Notes under the pieces: generated by a model
Told to the model about the DNA's origin: nothing
The model's database searches: none
The model's input: only the letters and a program-made list of their open reading frames with translations
Program-made: the position numbers and the translations under genes
Shown: in pieces, positions 9,805 through 18,666 of the stretch
How positions within the stretch are numbered: position 1 is the first letter of the stretch
How the letters are laid out: each line of letters opens with the position of its first letter
DNA from: Cellulomonas sp. KRMCY2
GTDB lineage: Bacteria > Actinomycetota > Actinomycetes > Actinomycetales > Cellulomonadaceae
Assembly: GCF_000526515.1 (NCBI RefSeq)
Contig: NZ_JAGF01000001.1
Location: 1,178,001 to 1,242,000 of the forward strand
Direction of reading: 5' to 3'
Length of the DNA stretch: 64,000 nucleotides

Positions 9805-10380
9805 GTGCACGCACACGACCTGGCCGGCATCCAACGGTTCGCCGTCAAGCAGCGGCTGACCATGATGGTCAACCGCTACGAGATCCGGGCCCTCGGCCCG
9901 AACGGCGAGGAGGGGCCCGTCCTGGCGATGGCCCAGCAGAAGCGGATGGCCTTCAAGGAGCAGGTCACGTTCTACGCCGACGAGGCCCGCCAGGTCCCGG
10001 TGTTCTCGTTCAAGGCCCGCAAGGTGATGGACCTCGCCGCCACCTACGACGTGACGGACGCGACCGGCACCCCGATCGGCTCGTTCCGCAAGGACTTCGC
10101 CAAGTCGCTGCTGCGCTCGACCTGGCATCTCGACGCCGCGGGGGTCAGCGCCGTCGGCCAGGAGCGGAGCCTGGTCGTGGCGATCTTCCGGCGGCTGTCC
10201 GACGCCATCCCGCTGCCCTTCCACTTCGACTTCGTCGACCCGAACGGCCAGCCGGTGATGTCGTCCGAGCGGCAGTGGAGCCTGCGTGACCGGTACGTCG
10301 TCACCGTCCCCGGCGGACGGCTCGACGGGCGGGTCGCCGCGGCGATGGCCGTCGCGCTCGACGCCCTGCAGTCCCGGTAG
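9805..10380 (+). CDS. LURP-one-related (Tubby-like/scramblase fold) protein
   Basis: 191 residues from GTG 9805, which follows GAAGGAG at the right distance. The pattern FAVKQRLTMMVNRYEI, then MAFKEQVTFYADEARQVPVFSFKARKVMDLAATYDVTD and GSFRKDFAKSLLRSTWHL fits the LURP-one-related family, a 12-stranded Tubby C-terminal or scramblase-like barrel. Bacterial members are common in actinobacteria and their role is unknown. No signal peptide or membrane span is visible, so it is probably cytoplasmic. It is flanked by the EF-G-like gene and a siderophore-interacting protein with separate control regions. Confidence 0.75.
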   Translation: MHAHDLAGIQRFAVKQRLTMMVNRYEIRALGPNGEEGPVLAMAQQKRMAFKEQVTFYADEARQVPVFSFKARKVMDLAATYDVTDATGTPIGSFRKDFAKSLLRSTWHLDAAGVSAVGQERSLVVAIFRRLSDAIPLPFHFDFVDPNGQPVMSSERQWSLRDRYVVTVPGGRLDGRVAAAMAVALDALQSR

Positions 10381-10426
10381 CCCCCAGCGTCCGGCGGCCG
10401 GATCGGAGGGCGGGCGGGGCGGGGAG

Positions 10427-10442
10427 TTAGGGTTACCTTGGT
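10427..10442. promoter_or_regulatory. possible partial DtxR/IdeR iron box
   Basis: TTAGGGTTACCTTGG lies about 80 bases upstream of the siderophore-interacting protein gene and recalls a compressed DtxR/IdeR operator (consensus TTAGGTTAGGCTAACCTAA). Symmetry and spacing are imperfect, so this rests mostly on context. Confidence 0.3.
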
Positions 10443-10520
10443 GGGGCGCGAGGGCGCTGTCGTCGGCATCGGACGCCGACGGCGCCATGCCACGACCACC
10501 CCCGGACGGAGGGAGACCTG

Positions 10521-11363
10521 GTGACCACGACCCCGACTGCCCCGGCACCCGGCGTCGCGACGTCCCCGGTGCGCAAGGTGCCGCTGCCGCTGGTGGCGCG
10601 CACGCTGACGGTACGGCGCGTCGAGGACCTCTCGGACTCCCTGCGCCGCATCGTCCTGGCCGGCCCGGAGCTCGAGGGCTTCGCCTCGGACGGCCCGACC
10701 GACCACCTCAAGGTCTGCTTCCCCGCGGAGCCGGACGCTCGGCCCGTGCTGCCCACGCTCGTCGACGGCCGGTGGGCCGACGTCCCCGGCGTCGTGCAGC
10801 GCGACTACACCGTGCGCACCTTCGACCGGAGCGCCGGCGAGGTCGCCCTCGAGATGGTGTCCGGTGAGCACGGTCCGGCCGCACGGTGGGCCGCGCAGGC
10901 CCGGCCGGGTCAGGAACTCGGGCTGCTCGGCCCTCGCAGCTCCAAGATCGTGCCGCTCGACCGCGACTGGTACCTGCTCGCCGCGGACGAGGCAGGCGTG
11001 CCCGGCCTGCGGAACTGGCTCGACCGGATCCCGGCGACGGCCCGCGTCCAGGCGTTCATCGAGGTCGGCGGCCCGACCGACGAGCCGCCGCTGCCGGACC
11101 ACCCCCGGCTCGAGGTGACCTGGCTGCACCGCGGCGACGCAGCCGCCGGCAGCACGACCCTCCTGCCCGACGCCGTCGCGGCCGCCACGTTCGGCACCGA
11201 GCTCGGCGCGGGCTGGGTCTGGGCCGGCGGCGAGGCCTCGGCCGTCCGCGCGATCCGTCGGCACCTGGGTGTCGAGCGTGGACTGGACCGGGGCTCGTTC
11301 GCGATGACCGGGTACTGGCGGCTCGGCGTCGCGGCGTTCGACCACCACTCGCCGGAGGCGTAG
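10521..11363 (+). CDS. siderophore-interacting protein (FAD-dependent ferric reductase, ViuB/SIP family)
   Basis: 280 residues from GTG 10521, preceded by GGAGGGAGACCTG. The FAD-binding part carries QRDYTVRTFDR (the R-x-Y-T-x-R motif) and GPAARWAAQARPGQEL. WYLLAADEAGVPGLRNWLDRIP and WVWAGGEASAVRAIRRHL are the NAD(P)H-binding segments of the SIP family. Members reduce ferric siderophores in the cytoplasm to release iron. The next gene, a methyltransferase, follows after 5 bases and may be co-transcribed. A weak iron-box-like sequence lies upstream. Confidence 0.88.
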   Translation: MTTTPTAPAPGVATSPVRKVPLPLVARTLTVRRVEDLSDSLRRIVLAGPELEGFASDGPTDHLKVCFPAEPDARPVLPTLVDGRWADVPGVVQRDYTVRTFDRSAGEVALEMVSGEHGPAARWAAQARPGQELGLLGPRSSKIVPLDRDWYLLAADEAGVPGLRNWLDRIPATARVQAFIEVGGPTDEPPLPDHPRLEVTWLHRGDAAAGSTTLLPDAVAAATFGTELGAGWVWAGGEASAVRAIRRHLGVERGLDRGSFAMTGYWRLGVAAFDHHSPEA

Positions 11364-11368
11364 CCGCG

Positions 11369-11989
11369 ATGCGCAAGACCACCCGGTGGGAGGCCAAGAC
11401 CCAGGCCGACCCGCAGCACTCGCACTGGTACGTCGAGCGGTTCCGCCGGATGACGGCCGACGGCGCCGACCTGGCCGGCGAGGCGCGGATGGTCGACGCG
11501 ATGCTCCCGCGCGGCGGACGCGTCCTCGACGCCGGGTGCGGACCGGGCCGGGTGGGTTCGGAGCTCGCGACCCGCGGGCACACCGTGGTGGGGGTCGACG
11601 TCGACCCGGTCCTGATCGACGCCGCGCTGGCCGACCACCCTGGACCGACGTGGCTCGTCGGCGACCTGGCCGAGCTCGATCTGCCGGCCCGGGGCGTGGC
11701 CGAGCCGTTCGACGTCGTGCTGTGCGCGGGCAACGTGCTGACCTTCGTCGCCGACGGGACCGAGGTCGAGGTGCTGCGCCGACTCGGAAGGCACACCCGG
11801 CCCGACGGGCGGGTCGTCGTGGGCTTCGGTACCGACCGCGGGTACGCCGTCGACGACTTCCTCGCCGATGCCGCGTCGGCCGGGCTGCGGCTCGACGCCA
11901 CCTTCGCCACCTGGGACCTGCGACCGTTCGGCCCGTCGGCGGGGTTCGTCGTCGCGGTGCTCAGCCGGGCGGACGCCGCGCAGGACTGA
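11369..11989 (+). CDS. SAM-dependent class I methyltransferase
   Basis: 206 residues; ATG 11369 lies 5 bases after the siderophore-interacting protein stop. Motif I is VLDAGCGPGRVG with the acidic residue of motif II in VVGVDVDPVLI, then GDLAEL and a FDVVLCAGNVLTFV motif. It is a small Rossmann methyltransferase of unknown substrate. The frame is open far upstream, but that part is a shadow of the preceding gene. Its last 29 bases overlap the convergent DUF2809 gene. Confidence 0.85.
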   Translation: MRKTTRWEAKTQADPQHSHWYVERFRRMTADGADLAGEARMVDAMLPRGGRVLDAGCGPGRVGSELATRGHTVVGVDVDPVLIDAALADHPGPTWLVGDLAELDLPARGVAEPFDVVLCAGNVLTFVADGTEVEVLRRLGRHTRPDGRVVVGFGTDRGYAVDDFLADAASAGLRLDATFATWDLRPFGPSAGFVVAVLSRADAAQD

Positions 11990-12383
11990 GTCGGTCCACC
12001 ACTCCGGCACCCGCAGCGCCCACCGCGTACGCGACGAGGTCAGGGGCCGCGAACGTCGTGCCGAGCACGTACCGCAGCGGCGACCACTGCGCGACGAGGA
12101 GCGCCGGGACGCCGGTCAGCTGCGCGACCTCGACCGCCGCACACGCGCCGAAGGCCAGGGCAGCGACCAGCCACCAGCGGGCCCTCGGCGCACAGCACGC
12201 GAGCACCAGGTAGACCAGCGCCGCGTACATCGCGTCACCGGCCGGGTCGGCGAGCGCACCCGGGAGTCCGACCACGCGCGTGGCCACGGCGAGGCCGACG
12301 GCCACCACCACGACCGCCGCGGCCACCAGCCGGGCCCGACGTGCCGTGATCGACCCGCGCGACGTGATCGACATGCTCGACAT
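11961..12383 (-). CDS. DUF2809-type small membrane protein
   Basis: 140 residues with about four hydrophobic segments (AAAVVVVAVGLAVATRVV, GDAMYAALVYLVLACC, WWLVAALAFGACAAVEVAQL, DLVAYAVGAAGAGVV). The GDAMY, CAAVEVAQLTG and GTTFAAPDLVAYAVG segments fit DUF2809, a VanZ-like inner-membrane family of unknown function. ATG 12383 is used; an in-frame ATG three codons later is possible. Its 3' end overlaps the convergent methyltransferase gene by 29 bases. Confidence 0.75.
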   Translation of the reverse strand: MSSMSITSRGSITARRARLVAAAVVVVAVGLAVATRVVGLPGALADPAGDAMYAALVYLVLACCAPRARWWLVAALAFGACAAVEVAQLTGVPALLVAQWSPLRYVLGTTFAAPDLVAYAVGAAGAGVVDRLSPARRPPG

Positions 12384-12522
12384 GACCCCACGCTAGGCGG
12401 GTCGCCGGAGCCGACCGCACGCCGAGGGCGGTGGTCACGCGCAGGTCCGAAGGAGATCCTGTGCGCGGCACACCACCGCCGGCGACTGCCGGGCCGGCTC
12501 GGTCGGCTCGAGGCGGCTCGGT

Positions 12523-14631
12523 TCAGCTCGCCGGCGCGGGCGTCACGACGGTGAAGCCCGCCGCCAGCACCGAGACCGAGATCGACGTCCCGCTCGCGGT
12601 CGTCTCCCGGCACAACGTGCCCCGGCTGTCGTAGGTCCGCACGACGACGTCGCCACCGGCGGGCAGCACGAGCGTCGCCACCTCGGGCCGTGAGCCGGCG
12701 TTGCGGAGCAGCGCCGTGCTTCCGTCCGGGCCGTCCAGCACGAGGCGGGACACCCGCGGCATGAGCAGCAGGTCGTCGACCTGCGCCGGGACCGTGGGCC
12801 GTCCGCGGACGGTCACGCTCAGCGCCGTGGCGCCGGCCGGCAGCTCGCGCCGCAGGGTGACCGGCTTGAGCGCACCGGGGGCGTCGGTCACGCCCTGGTC
12901 ACCGCCGGAGCCGGAGTCCACCTGCCCCAGCGACGTGCGACCGCTCGCCCAGTCGAGCCGGGCGGAGTGGCGGTCGGGCACCAGGTTGACGACCGGCTGG
13001 ACGAATCGGGGCTGGTCGGCCGCGGGCACCGTCCATGAGGCGCGCGCGCCGGTGGACAGCTCGAGCAGGGTCCCGCTCCACAGCGACTCACCGGTCCACG
13101 CCGAGGTCGGCGTCACCACGAGTGCGCCGCCGGCCACGGTCGCCGTCTCGGCCTCGATCACCTGCACGCCGTCCTGGGTGACCAGGGACGTGGCGGACTG
13201 CGCCAGCGCCGCGATCTCGGGACGTGCGTCGAGCGCGAGCATCGAGAGCAGGCCGTGGATGGTCGACTCGGCACCGGAGTTCTGGTTGACGACACCGTCG
13301 CCGTTGAGACCGTCGAAGGTGCGTCCGGTCGCGGGGTCGTACATCGGGGTGCCGGCCCGGTTCGCACCGAAGTACCAGGACGCGGCGATCCCGGCGAGCT
13401 GGTCGAGGCCAGGCCGATCGGTCGCGTCGGCCACGGCCACCAGGGACTGCACCCGTGAGTCGACGCCGTAGGCGATCTGTGTCAGGTCGGACGGGGTGGG
13501 CAGCCACCCGTTGATCGGACCGGTCGCGGTGAGCAGGTAGGGCGTGAACACGGCCGCATCCTTGACCGCGGCGCGCAGCAGGGCGGGACTGTCGACGACC
13601 TGTGAGGCCCGGGCCAGCCCGGCGGCCATCTGCGATCCCCAGCCGTGCCACATCGACTGCGAGTGGGTCCAGGGCAGGACGGCTCCGTACGGCCAGCTCG
13701 ACGCATCGCCGGCGGACATCGCGGCGATGCCTTCGGCGTACCGGGTCAGGTCGGTCCGGGCGCGATCGGTCCGGGGTGCCGCGGGAGCGGCCCCGACGTA
13801 GGCGGCGAGGCCGATGACGGCCTCCGCCGTGGCGTCGGCGCCGTCGACGATCAGCCAGCCGGGCACGCGAGCGCCGTCGGCGACGTCCCACTGCCCGTAC
13901 CGGCTCAGCGAGTCCCGCTCGAGCGCCGTCAGCGACAGGTCCAGACGGTCGTCCAGGAAGCCGGCGAACTCCGGGTCGACCTCGGCGAAGGCCGCATAGC
14001 CCTCACCGAGCGCCCACACCGTGCGAGCCAGCCAGTACGACTCCTCGGAGTCGCTGGGGTCGGGCAGCTCGACCGGCTCGGCGCTGGGGTTGAGCGAACC
14101 GTCCGGCTGCATCCACAGGACGACGTTGCCGGCGTCCTCGCCGGTCGCGGTCTGCATGTAGGTCAGGGCGCGCAGCAGCTGGTAGGCGTGGTCGCGGCTG
14201 GCGGCGTCGTCGGTGAGCTGCCAGTGCCGCAGGTACACCACGGCGGCCCGGCTCAGGTCGTCGGCGTTGAAGGCGCCCTGGCCCCAGGTGTTCGTCCCGG
14301 CGTCGTACGCCCCGCCGCCGACCCGCTCGTAGACCCCGCCGTCGCGGCGATCGGCGTAGGTCCACAGCACGCCGAGGTCGGGCTCCTCAGCGAGCCGGTA
14401 GGTCGTGTGGCCGGCCTGCTCCGCCGGTGTGACGGTGTCACCGAGGAAGTCCAGGTGGGCCAGGTTCGTCAGCGGGTCCGGCGTCACGCTCGCATCGGTG
14501 GCTGCCCCCTGCGCGGTCACCGGCGCAGGCGCCGCGACGGCCGGGATCGCCGCCAGGGCGGGAATCGTCAGAGCCACAGCGAGTCCCAGGGAGGCGTACG
14601 TCCATCGTGAAGACCCTCGTCGTACGGTCAT
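12523..14631 (-). CDS. secreted protein with alpha/alpha-toroid (glycosidase-like) region
   Basis: 702 residues. The N-terminus MTVRRGSSRWTYASLGLAVALT with an Ala-rich cleavage region (AAIPAVAAPAP) is a Sec signal peptide, so the product is exported. The body has helical, Trp/Tyr-rich repeats (WTYADRRDGGVYERV, YWLARTVWALGEGYAAF, SWPYGAVLPWTHSQSMWHGWGSQMA, NSGAESTIHGLLSMLALD) like the (alpha/alpha)6 barrels of some glycoside hydrolases and lyases. The last 200 residues are beta-rich, starting near VIEAETATVAGG, which resembles a CBM35/CBM6-type start. I cannot assign a GH family or catalytic residues. It stands alone and divergent from the YciO-type gene. Confidence 0.7.
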   Translation of the reverse strand: MTVRRGSSRWTYASLGLAVALTIPALAAIPAVAAPAPVTAQGAATDASVTPDPLTNLAHLDFLGDTVTPAEQAGHTTYRLAEEPDLGVLWTYADRRDGGVYERVGGGAYDAGTNTWGQGAFNADDLSRAAVVYLRHWQLTDDAASRDHAYQLLRALTYMQTATGEDAGNVVLWMQPDGSLNPSAEPVELPDPSDSEESYWLARTVWALGEGYAAFAEVDPEFAGFLDDRLDLSLTALERDSLSRYGQWDVADGARVPGWLIVDGADATAEAVIGLAAYVGAAPAAPRTDRARTDLTRYAEGIAAMSAGDASSWPYGAVLPWTHSQSMWHGWGSQMAAGLARASQVVDSPALLRAAVKDAAVFTPYLLTATGPINGWLPTPSDLTQIAYGVDSRVQSLVAVADATDRPGLDQLAGIAASWYFGANRAGTPMYDPATGRTFDGLNGDGVVNQNSGAESTIHGLLSMLALDARPEIAALAQSATSLVTQDGVQVIEAETATVAGGALVVTPTSAWTGESLWSGTLLELSTGARASWTVPAADQPRFVQPVVNLVPDRHSARLDWASGRTSLGQVDSGSGGDQGVTDAPGALKPVTLRRELPAGATALSVTVRGRPTVPAQVDDLLLMPRVSRLVLDGPDGSTALLRNAGSRPEVATLVLPAGGDVVVRTYDSRGTLCRETTASGTSISVSVLAAGFTVVTPAPAS

Positions 14632-14790
14632 CTTCGACCTTCCACGTCAAGATCAGACCCCTGTGCACCGATGCGCACCCGCGGTGGTCCGTAGGCATAG
14701 CCCTGGGTCGAGGGTGCGCCCCCCACCTCCGAGCCGCGACCGGAGGGACATGTCGGTCGGCGCCCTTGCGCCCGGCCCTACGCTCGGCTC

Positions 14791-15414
14791 ATGGCGAGGC
14801 ACTTCGACGTCCACCCCCAGAACCCCCAGCCGCGCGCGATCACGCAGGTCGTGGCGATGCTGCGGGACGACGACGCCCTGATCGCCTACCCCACCGACTC
14901 GGGCTACGCGTTCGGCTGCCGCCTGGACAGCCACACCGGTGCCGACCGCATCCGCTGGATCCGGCACCTGGACGACCGGCACCACTTCACCCTGGTGTGC
15001 GCGGACTTCGCCCAGCTGGGCCAGTTCGTGCTCCTGGACAACGCCGAGTTCCGCGCGATCAAGGCGAGCACCCCGGGCCCGTACACGTTCATCCTCAAGG
15101 CCACCAAGGAGGTGCCGCGACGGCTGGCCCACCCGAAGAAGAAGACCGTCGGCGTGCGCATCCCGAACCACCCGGTGGCGATCGCCCTGGTCCGCGAGCT
15201 GGGTGAGCCTCTGCTGTCCAGCACCCTGGTGCTGCCCGGGCTCGACGAGCCGCTCACGGAGGGCTGGCAGATCAAGGAGCACCTCGACCACCAGATCGAC
15301 GCCGTGGTCGACGCCGGTGACTGCGGCTCGGAGCAGACGACGGTGGTGGACTGGTCGGACGGCTACCCCGAGGTGGTCCGGGTCGGCGCGGGCGACCCGA
15401 GCCGCTTCGAGTAG
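14791..15414 (+). CDS. Sua5/YciO/YrdC-type L-threonylcarbamoyladenylate synthase family protein
   Basis: 207 residues; ATG 14791. The stretches LIAYPTDSGYAFGC, ASTPGPYTFILKATKEVPRRL, KKTVGVRIPNHPVA and PLLSSTLVLPG are the signature of the YrdC domain, in the YciO subgroup. Family members make threonylcarbamoyl-AMP for the t6A tRNA modification, although YciO-type proteins are less active than TsaC and their role is debated. No C-terminal Sua5 domain is present. It converges on the carbohydrate-binding lipoprotein gene, 10 bases away. Confidence 0.85.
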   Translation: MARHFDVHPQNPQPRAITQVVAMLRDDDALIAYPTDSGYAFGCRLDSHTGADRIRWIRHLDDRHHFTLVCADFAQLGQFVLLDNAEFRAIKASTPGPYTFILKATKEVPRRLAHPKKKTVGVRIPNHPVAIALVRELGEPLLSSTLVLPGLDEPLTEGWQIKEHLDHQIDAVVDAGDCGSEQTTVVDWSDGYPEVVRVGAGDPSRFE

Positions 15415-15424
15415 GTGGCGGCCG

Positions 15425-17083
15425 TCACCCCGCCGTGAGGGTGCCCAGGCTCGTCGCGCCCGTCGGGTCGCTGTCCAGGCTGAGCCCGCCGACGGTCGAG
15501 CCGGTGACCGTCCCGCCGAGGAGCACCTCGTAGGTCTGGCCGGACACGACGTCCGGCGTGGACAGGACGAGCGTCTCGAAGGCCTTGCTCGACTCGAACG
15601 CGGCGAGCTCGTCGCCGGCCGACGAGACGATGTGCACGACGGTGCCGGCCGGCTCGGATGCGCCGAAGCCGATCGCCAGGGTCGCCTGGGCCGAGGACGC
15701 GTCGGGGGTCTCGGCCATGCCGGCGCTGCCCGCGGCCAGCAGCACGCCGCCGGAGATCAGGAACTCGCCGTTGACGTCGATCGCACCGTTCCCGTTGCCG
15801 GTCGGGCCGCTGACCACGACCGTGCCGCCGGTCATCGCGACACTGCCGTTGGAGTCCAGGCCGTCGCCGTCGGCGTCGATCACGACGGTGCCGCCGCTGA
15901 TGGTCAGCTCGAGCCCGGCCGACGCCGCGAACTGGTCACCACCGCCGGGGCCGCCGTCTGCGCCCATCCCCTCCTGGCCGGACCCGTCGACGCCACCGGC
16001 CACGTTGAGGCCGTCGTCGCTCGCGGTGATGTCGATGTCGCCGCCGTCGATCGTGATGACGGCGCTCTCGAGCCCTTCGTAGGACTCGGTGACGGCCACC
16101 GACCCGCCCGCGACGGTCAGCGTGGCGTCGGCGTGCACGCCGTCGTCCCCGGTGGCCAGCGTGAGGTCGCCGCCGGTGATGATCGCGTCCGTGACGGCGT
16201 CGATGCCGTCGACGCCCGCCGTGATCGCCAGCGTGCCGGCCGCGACCGAGACGTAGCCCATCGTGGCGTCCTCCTCGTTGTCCGACTTCAGGCCGTCACC
16301 GCCGGCCGTCACCGTGATGTCGCCGTCGTCGATCACGAGGTAGTCCTTGCCGCGGATGCCGTCGTCGACCGCGTCGACGGTGATCGTGCCCGAGGCGATG
16401 ACCAGGCCGTCCTTGCTGGCGATGCCGTCGTTGGCGTTCCCCTCGACGGTCAGTGCGCCGGTGCCGGTGATGGTCAGGTCGGCCGTGGAGAAGAGCGCGG
16501 CGTTGGGCTCGTCGGTCTCGGCGTCGGGGTACACGTACGTGGCCGCGTCGCTCAGGTGGTTCTGCGAGCCGTCGGCCAGCACGACGACGACCTCGTCGGC
16601 GTCGGTCACCACGAGCGGGGCGCTGGTCGAGCTGGTGATGTCGACACCGTCCAGGATCAGTCGCACGATGCCGTCGGCGCCCGAGGTGACGAGCACCTGG
16701 CCGTCGTCGAGCGTGCCCGACAGGCGGTAGGTGCCCGGGGCGCCGATCGTGACGGTGCTGCCCTCGATGCCGACCGCGACCATGCTCTCGCTCGTCGCGG
16801 AGTCGCCGTCGAGCGTGATGTCGACGACGTCCGCCTCGTCCCACTCGTGGTCGGCGGGGTCGTCGTGGTCCGGTGCGTTCTCGGCTGTCGCCGCGACGGT
16901 CGCCGTGGAGCCGGCCGTGGCCTCGTCCGTGGTGGTGTCGGCGGCCGTGGAGGTCTGCACGGTCTGGCTGCCGGACGTCGTGCCCGCGTCGGCCGAGGTG
17001 GTGGTGCCGCAGGCGGTGAGCATCGCCAGGGCGACGGCCATCGGGAGGGCGGCGGTGCGGGTCGAGCGGAGGCGCAAGGTCAT
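15425..17083 (-). CDS. lipoprotein with DUF4353-type carbohydrate-binding/beta-helix region
   Basis: 552 residues from ATG 17083 with GGAG upstream; a more upstream in-frame ATG lacks a ribosome site. The N-terminus has a signal peptide ending in the lipobox LTAC, so it should be anchored to the membrane outer face. A Thr/Ala-rich spacer follows, then many short repeats of the type GTITVDAVDDGIRGKDYLVIDDGDITVTAGGDGLKSDN, as in the DUF4353 domain found with spore-coat and glycan-binding proteins. The Asp-Gly-rich turns suggest a right-handed beta-helix that may bind calcium. Function unknown. Confidence 0.75.
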   Translation of the reverse strand: MTLRLRSTRTAALPMAVALAMLTACGTTTSADAGTTSGSQTVQTSTAADTTTDEATAGSTATVAATAENAPDHDDPADHEWDEADVVDITLDGDSATSESMVAVGIEGSTVTIGAPGTYRLSGTLDDGQVLVTSGADGIVRLILDGVDITSSTSAPLVVTDADEVVVVLADGSQNHLSDAATYVYPDAETDEPNAALFSTADLTITGTGALTVEGNANDGIASKDGLVIASGTITVDAVDDGIRGKDYLVIDDGDITVTAGGDGLKSDNEEDATMGYVSVAAGTLAITAGVDGIDAVTDAIITGGDLTLATGDDGVHADATLTVAGGSVAVTESYEGLESAVITIDGGDIDITASDDGLNVAGGVDGSGQEGMGADGGPGGGDQFAASAGLELTISGGTVVIDADGDGLDSNGSVAMTGGTVVVSGPTGNGNGAIDVNGEFLISGGVLLAAGSAGMAETPDASSAQATLAIGFGASEPAGTVVHIVSSAGDELAAFESSKAFETLVLSTPDVVSGQTYEVLLGGTVTGSTVGGLSLDSDPTGATSLGTLTAG

Positions 17084-17288
17084 CGGGGGCTCCAGGGTCG
17101 GTGTCGTTGACCCCATGAGTACGGGGCCGGGCTGGGGGGCTGCCGTGAACCTGCTGTGCGGCGACTGTGCGACGACCGGCCGCCTCCGTTGCGCGGGGGC
17201 GTAACGTTTCGGCAGGATCGTCGACGGCGTCGTCCGACCGGACAGCGCAGCGCCGGGACGAGGGCCCTGGGGAACGAGGTGGTCGGCG

Positions 17289-18113
17289 ATGATCGAGCTG
17301 CCGGAGGCCGTGACACTGGCCGGGCAGATCCAGCGGGTGCTCACCGGGCGCCGCATCGACGAGGTCGAGGTCAACCACACGCCGCACGGGATGACCGGGT
17401 TCCACGGCGACCCGGCCGCCTACCCGGCGCTGCTGACGGGCCGCCACGTGACGCGGGCGACGTCGTGGGGCGGGCTGGTCGAGATCACCGCCGACGACCA
17501 ACGGATCGTGCTGGGCGACGGCGCCACCCCGCGCCTGTACGCGCAGGGCGAGGCGCTGCCGGCCAAGCACCAGCTGCGCCTGACCCTCGACGACGGCGCA
17601 TCCCTGGTGGTGGGCGTCCAGATGTACGGCGGCATCCAGGTGTTCGCCGACAGCCAGGACGACAACCCGTACTACCGGGTCGCCGTGGCCGCACCGTCGC
17701 CGCTGACCGAGGCGTTCGACGCCGTGTACTTCGACCAGCTGATCGCCGGACCGGCGGTGCGCACGCACTCGGCGAAGGCCCTGCTCGCGACCGAGCAACG
17801 CATCCCCGGCCTCGGCAACGGCACGCTCCAGGACATCCTGTGGAACGCGCAGATCCTGCCGACGCGCCCGGTCGGCTCCCTGTCCGACGACGAGGTGGCG
17901 GCCCTGTTCGACTCGGTTCGCGGGACGCTCGCCGCGATGACCACCGACGGCGGCCGGGACACCGAGCGCGACCTGTTCGGCGAGCCGGGCGGGTACGCGG
18001 CGGTCATGGGACGGCGCACCCTTGAGCTGCCCTGCCCGCGGTGCCGTGGCGTCGTGGTCAAGCGGGCCTATCTCGGCGGAGCCGTCTACTTCTGCCCCGG
18101 CTGCCAGCGGTAG
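17289..18113 (+). CDS. Fpg/Nei-family protein lacking the catalytic Pro2
   Basis: 274 residues. The fold markers are present: N-terminal ELPEA, the helix-two-turn-helix region with [21 protein letters not shown], and a C-terminal zinc finger (CPRC...CPGC). But the protein starts MIELPEA, not MPELPE, so the N-terminal Pro that acts as nucleophile in Fpg and Nei is replaced by Ile; Glu3 is kept. A known subset of bacterial homologues starts MIEIPE/MIELPE. Glycosylase/lyase activity of the classic kind is therefore doubtful, while DNA or RNA binding is plausible. ATG 17289 lies after a 205-bp gap that is divergent from the lipoprotein gene. Confidence 0.85.
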   Translation: MIELPEAVTLAGQIQRVLTGRRIDEVEVNHTPHGMTGFHGDPAAYPALLTGRHVTRATSWGGLVEITADDQRIVLGDGATPRLYAQGEALPAKHQLRLTLDDGASLVVGVQMYGGIQVFADSQDDNPYYRVAVAAPSPLTEAFDAVYFDQLIAGPAVRTHSAKALLATEQRIPGLGNGTLQDILWNAQILPTRPVGSLSDDEVAALFDSVRGTLAAMTTDGGRDTERDLFGEPGGYAAVMGRRTLELPCPRCRGVVVKRAYLGGAVYFCPGCQR

Positions 18114-18153
18114 CCGGTTCCGGTTCCGGTCCCGGTCCCGCCACGGCGCGGCC
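18114..18153. repeat. short hexamer-type tandem repeat after the Nei-like gene
   Basis: CCGGTTCCGGTTCCGGTCCCGGTC runs as four CCGGTT/CCGGTC-like hexamers just after the stop, within the 86-bp gap to the next gene. It could help form a terminator stem with the CCCGGGAC sequence downstream, but the pairing is not clean. Confidence 0.4.
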
Positions 18154-18199
18154 CGGGACGGTGGGGAATGCGCCACCGTCGCTCGCGGTTCGCACGGAC

Positions 18200-18640
18200 A
18201 TGCCTCTGACCGGTGAGTACGCCCCGAGCACGACCGCCCACGCGCGCAAGCAGGTCGAGGACTTCGAGCGGTCGGACGGCGCCAAGGCGAACACGATGCG
18301 CGGTGTCCCGATCATCGTCCTGACGTCGGTCGGGGCGAAGAGCGGCAAGCTCCGCAAGACGCCCCTGATGCGCGTCGAGCACGACGGCCGGTACGCCGTC
18401 GTCGCCTCGCTGGGTGGCGCCCCCCAGCACCCCGTCTGGTACCACAACCTGGTCGCCCACCCGCATGTCGAGCTGCAGGACGGCGCCGTCAAGCGGGACT
18501 ACCTCGCCCGGGAGCTCACCGGCGCCGAGCGCGACGCCTGGTGGGGGCGCGCCGTCGCCGTCTGGCCGGACTACGAGAGCTACCAGAAGAAGACCGAACG
18601 GCTCATCCCGCTGTTCGAGCTCACGCCGATCGAGGGCTGA
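18200..18640 (+). CDS. F420H2-dependent nitroreductase-family (DDN-like) protein
   Basis: 146 residues; ATG 18200. The segments [57 protein letters not shown] and [17 protein letters not shown] are typical of the deazaflavin-dependent nitroreductase family (split beta-barrel). Members bind coenzyme F420, found in actinobacteria, and reduce diverse substrates. Natural substrate unknown. A second family member lies at 35080-35526; the two share the CxxKTxRxIP-like C-terminal layout. It converges on the TPR-SDR gene. Confidence 0.88.
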   Translation: MPLTGEYAPSTTAHARKQVEDFERSDGAKANTMRGVPIIVLTSVGAKSGKLRKTPLMRVEHDGRYAVVASLGGAPQHPVWYHNLVAHPHVELQDGAVKRDYLARELTGAERDAWWGRAVAVWPDYESYQKKTERLIPLFELTPIEG

Positions 18641-18666
18641 GCGCGACCGTCCGTACGCCGCCGGCG

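Noticed and set aside
12431-12634. Small plus-strand frame with a GAAGGAG-GTG start in the gap before 12523
   Set aside because: Ribosome-site-like sequence is present but the product is Pro/Arg-rich and most of it lies antisense to the end of the secreted protein gene.
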